Below are positions 7,007 through 8,158 of a stretch of DNA of 8,158 nucleotides, in pieces. The translations under genes were made by a program, and so were the position numbers. Origin of the DNA: Negativicutes bacterium (lineage in GTDB: Bacteria; Bacillota; Negativicutes; JAGOZY01); assembly GCA_018058445.1 (NCBI GenBank), contig JAGOZY010000029.1, forward strand, positions 1-8,158. The letters run 5' to 3'. Numbering within the stretch: position 1 is the stretch's first letter; every line of letters starts with the position of its first letter. Below the pieces are notes generated by a model. The model did no database searches. It saw only the letters and a program-made list of their open reading frames with translations, and had not been told where the DNA came from.

Positions 7007-7015
7007 ATTATACCA
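7007..7015 (-). promoter_or_regulatory. Extended -10 promoter of the 104-residue gene
   Basis: The minus strand reads TGGTATAAT, a consensus TATAAT with the TGn extension. No convincing -35 hexamer is found about 17 bases upstream (GAGGAA there), which fits an extended -10 promoter. Transcription would begin near position 7000, giving a leader of about 20 bases containing the GGAGGT ribosome-binding site of the 6980 start. Confidence 0.6.
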
Positions 7016-7024
7016 CATTTCTCT

Positions 7025-8158
7025 TTATTTTCCTCTTTTTGGTACGACGATCAATGCGGTCGGTACGCGTCGCTCCGATCCATCGGAAGGGGAGTTTAAG
7101 ATCTGACCCTCTGCAACAATAGCGCTAGAGCCCCCACCATCTAGGTTCATCGCTTCAACAATGCCTTGATCACGGAGATATTTTGCAAGTTCCTCTAAAG
7201 TCATCCCAACACTGGTTTGACTACGCCCATCAACGACAATCAGCCAAGTTGCCCCCTTGGCCGTCTCGCCAATCGCAGTCCGGGGAGCTCGACCGACTGA
7301 AATATCCGCTGGAAACGCCTCTTCTCGAGACGTTACCTTGATTTTCCCATCAGCGATTAGTCGAGGCCCAGCACTGATTAAATGAATGGTCTTTTCCCAA
7401 TTGTTCCCATTTTTGTCACGAATTTGTACGATTTCGCCGGGGGCTAACCCGAAAAGTAAGTCTGCAGCTTGACCATGAGCTGAAAGTACTTCTTCTTTTC
7501 TGCTCAGCGAACTATCGCCATTTCGAATACTGGTGATTTTCTGATCTTCGATTTGGACTTCAAGACCCCATTCATTTGTTTCTGTATGTCGGCCCTGCCA
7601 GAAATTATATAAAACCAATTGATTATCGCCGCGAGGTACATTAATCCCGTCAATTGTAACTTCCCGTTTATCCGGTAAAACAGCTTTTCCCTGATAAGAA
7701 AAAGTACCGACTACATTTTTTCCATCTTTGGTAAATCCCCAAGCAGTGCGGTTTTGTCCCGCCCCACTCACCCATTGATTATCAATTTTTAGATTACCAA
7801 TTACTTGTCCGTTGGAAGCAAAGTAGCCCCCATTAACTGCGCCAATCGCGTTCCAAAATTTGGCAAGACTACTTACAGTTTCTCGATGCCCAACTTCACC
7901 GCCCGCCAAAACAGGGCGAATTTCGCCTGCACCTGATGCAATTTTTAGTGCATAAATTTGAACTGGTTTTCCGTTAATTGTCGTTTTATGGTAACTAGAG
8001 ATAATACCTGGGGCAATTTCGCTCTCTCGCACGACTTCAGGTGGTTCACCTAAATCGAGAACAATTCGATCTGGCCCCTTTAATGTTAAAATATCCCAGT
8101 TACCTTGCTCAAAAAACTTCACTTTGATTACCAAGGTTTTACCCTCTTTACTCAGTTG
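7025..8158 (-). CDS. Phosphodiester glycosidase (NAGPA-type) family protein with AMIN-like N-terminus, 5' partial
   Basis: 377 codons are visible and the frame stays open to the window edge, so the true start lies outside; a TTG at 8134 has no ribosome-binding site and falls inside the coding sequence. Numbering from the edge, residues 1-38 resemble the end of an AMIN domain (WDILTLKGPDRIVLDLGEPP), a module that localises cell-wall enzymes. Residues about 50-375 form a NAGPA/DUF2233 domain: GAVNGGYFA (106-114), SAGPRLI (262-268), GRAPRTAIGE (289-298), WLIVVDGRSQTSVGMT (305-320) and MNLDGGGSSAIV (337-348) are the conserved family blocks, with Asp340 a likely active-site residue. Relatives include the enzyme that uncovers mannose-6-phosphate and bacterial proteins thought to act on cell-surface glycan phosphodiesters. 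The C-terminus is complete (stop at 7025-7027). It is 44 bases upstream of the next gene, which has its own promoter, so it is probably a separate unit with possible read-through. Exact substrate unknown. Confidence 0.88.
   Translation of the reverse strand, partial: QLSKEGKTLVIKVKFFEQGNWDILTLKGPDRIVLDLGEPPEVVRESEIAPGIISSYHKTTINGKPVQIYALKIASGAGEIRPVLAGGEVGHRETVSSLAKFWNAIGAVNGGYFASNGQVIGNLKIDNQWVSGAGQNRTAWGFTKDGKNVVGTFSYQGKAVLPDKREVTIDGINVPRGDNQLVLYNFWQGRHTETNEWGLEVQIEDQKITSIRNGDSSLSRKEEVLSAHGQAADLLFGLAPGEIVQIRDKNGNNWEKTIHLISAGPRLIADGKIKVTSREEAFPADISVGRAPRTAIGETAKGATWLIVVDGRSQTSVGMTLEELAKYLRDQGIVEAMNLDGGGSSAIVAEGQILNSPSDGSERRVPTALIVVPKRGK

Noticed and set aside
8132..8134. TTG as start codon of the phosphodiester glycosidase gene
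   Set aside because: The frame continues upstream without a stop to the window edge, no Shine-Dalgarno sequence precedes the TTG, and the upstream codons continue the AMIN-like pattern; the gene is 5' partial.
1..8158. Mobile elements, CRISPR arrays, tRNA or rRNA genes
   Set aside because: No transposase, integrase, regularly spaced repeats, clover-leaf or rRNA-like segments were recognised; coding density and base composition are uniform across the window.

Overview
All seven genes in this window lie on the minus strand, so the biological reading direction runs from high to low coordinates. The content is almost entirely cell-envelope machinery: a retrograde or anterograde lipid ABC transporter (MlaE, MlaF, MlaD), a TolC-type outer-membrane efflux protein, a secreted SpoIVB-like (S55) serine-protease-family protein, a small secreted barrel-sandwich protein and a secreted phosphodiester-glycosidase-like protein. 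Outer-membrane proteins combined with strong AGGAGG ribosome-binding sites, moderate GC and a Firmicutes-style S55 protein point to a diderm Firmicute, most likely of the class Negativicutes (Veillonella/Selenomonas/Sporomusa relatives). Halanaerobiales are a less likely alternative. This assignment is inference from gene content; no rRNA or other marker gene is present.

Layout in transcription order. The window opens (8158 to 7025) inside a gene for an AMIN-like plus NAGPA-type phosphodiester glycosidase protein whose 5' end is missing. A good extended -10 promoter (7007-7015) then precedes a 104-residue secreted lipoyl/biotinyl-fold protein (6980-6666), which is followed at once by a hairpin (6624-6660). 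After a 128-base gap holding a candidate promoter, a tight five-gene run follows: S55-family protein (6537-4561), mlaE (4532-3768), mlaF (3720-2944), mlaD (2947-1607, overlapping mlaF by 4 bases) and tolC (1567-122). Intergenic gaps in this run are 28, 47, -4 and 39 bases, and each of the five genes has a recognisable Shine-Dalgarno sequence. A long hairpin at 14-78 with T-rich sequence after it on the minus strand closes the operon.

How the genes may work together. MlaE (inner-membrane permease) and MlaF (ATPase) power movement of phospholipid through MlaD. Here MlaD is not the short proteobacterial form: after the MCE domain it has a long helical region, a low-complexity linker and a C-terminal stretch that looks like an outer-membrane beta-barrel ending in Phe. 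One polypeptide could therefore span the periplasm and replace MlaC and MlaA, neither of which is present. This architecture is, to my knowledge, already described for Veillonella parvula. TolC at the end of the operon and the S55 protein at its head are the less explained partners. The most notable observations are the MlaD-barrel fusion, the swapped order of the Ser and His motifs in the S55 protein compared with SpoIVB, and the self-contained little secreted barrel-sandwich gene.
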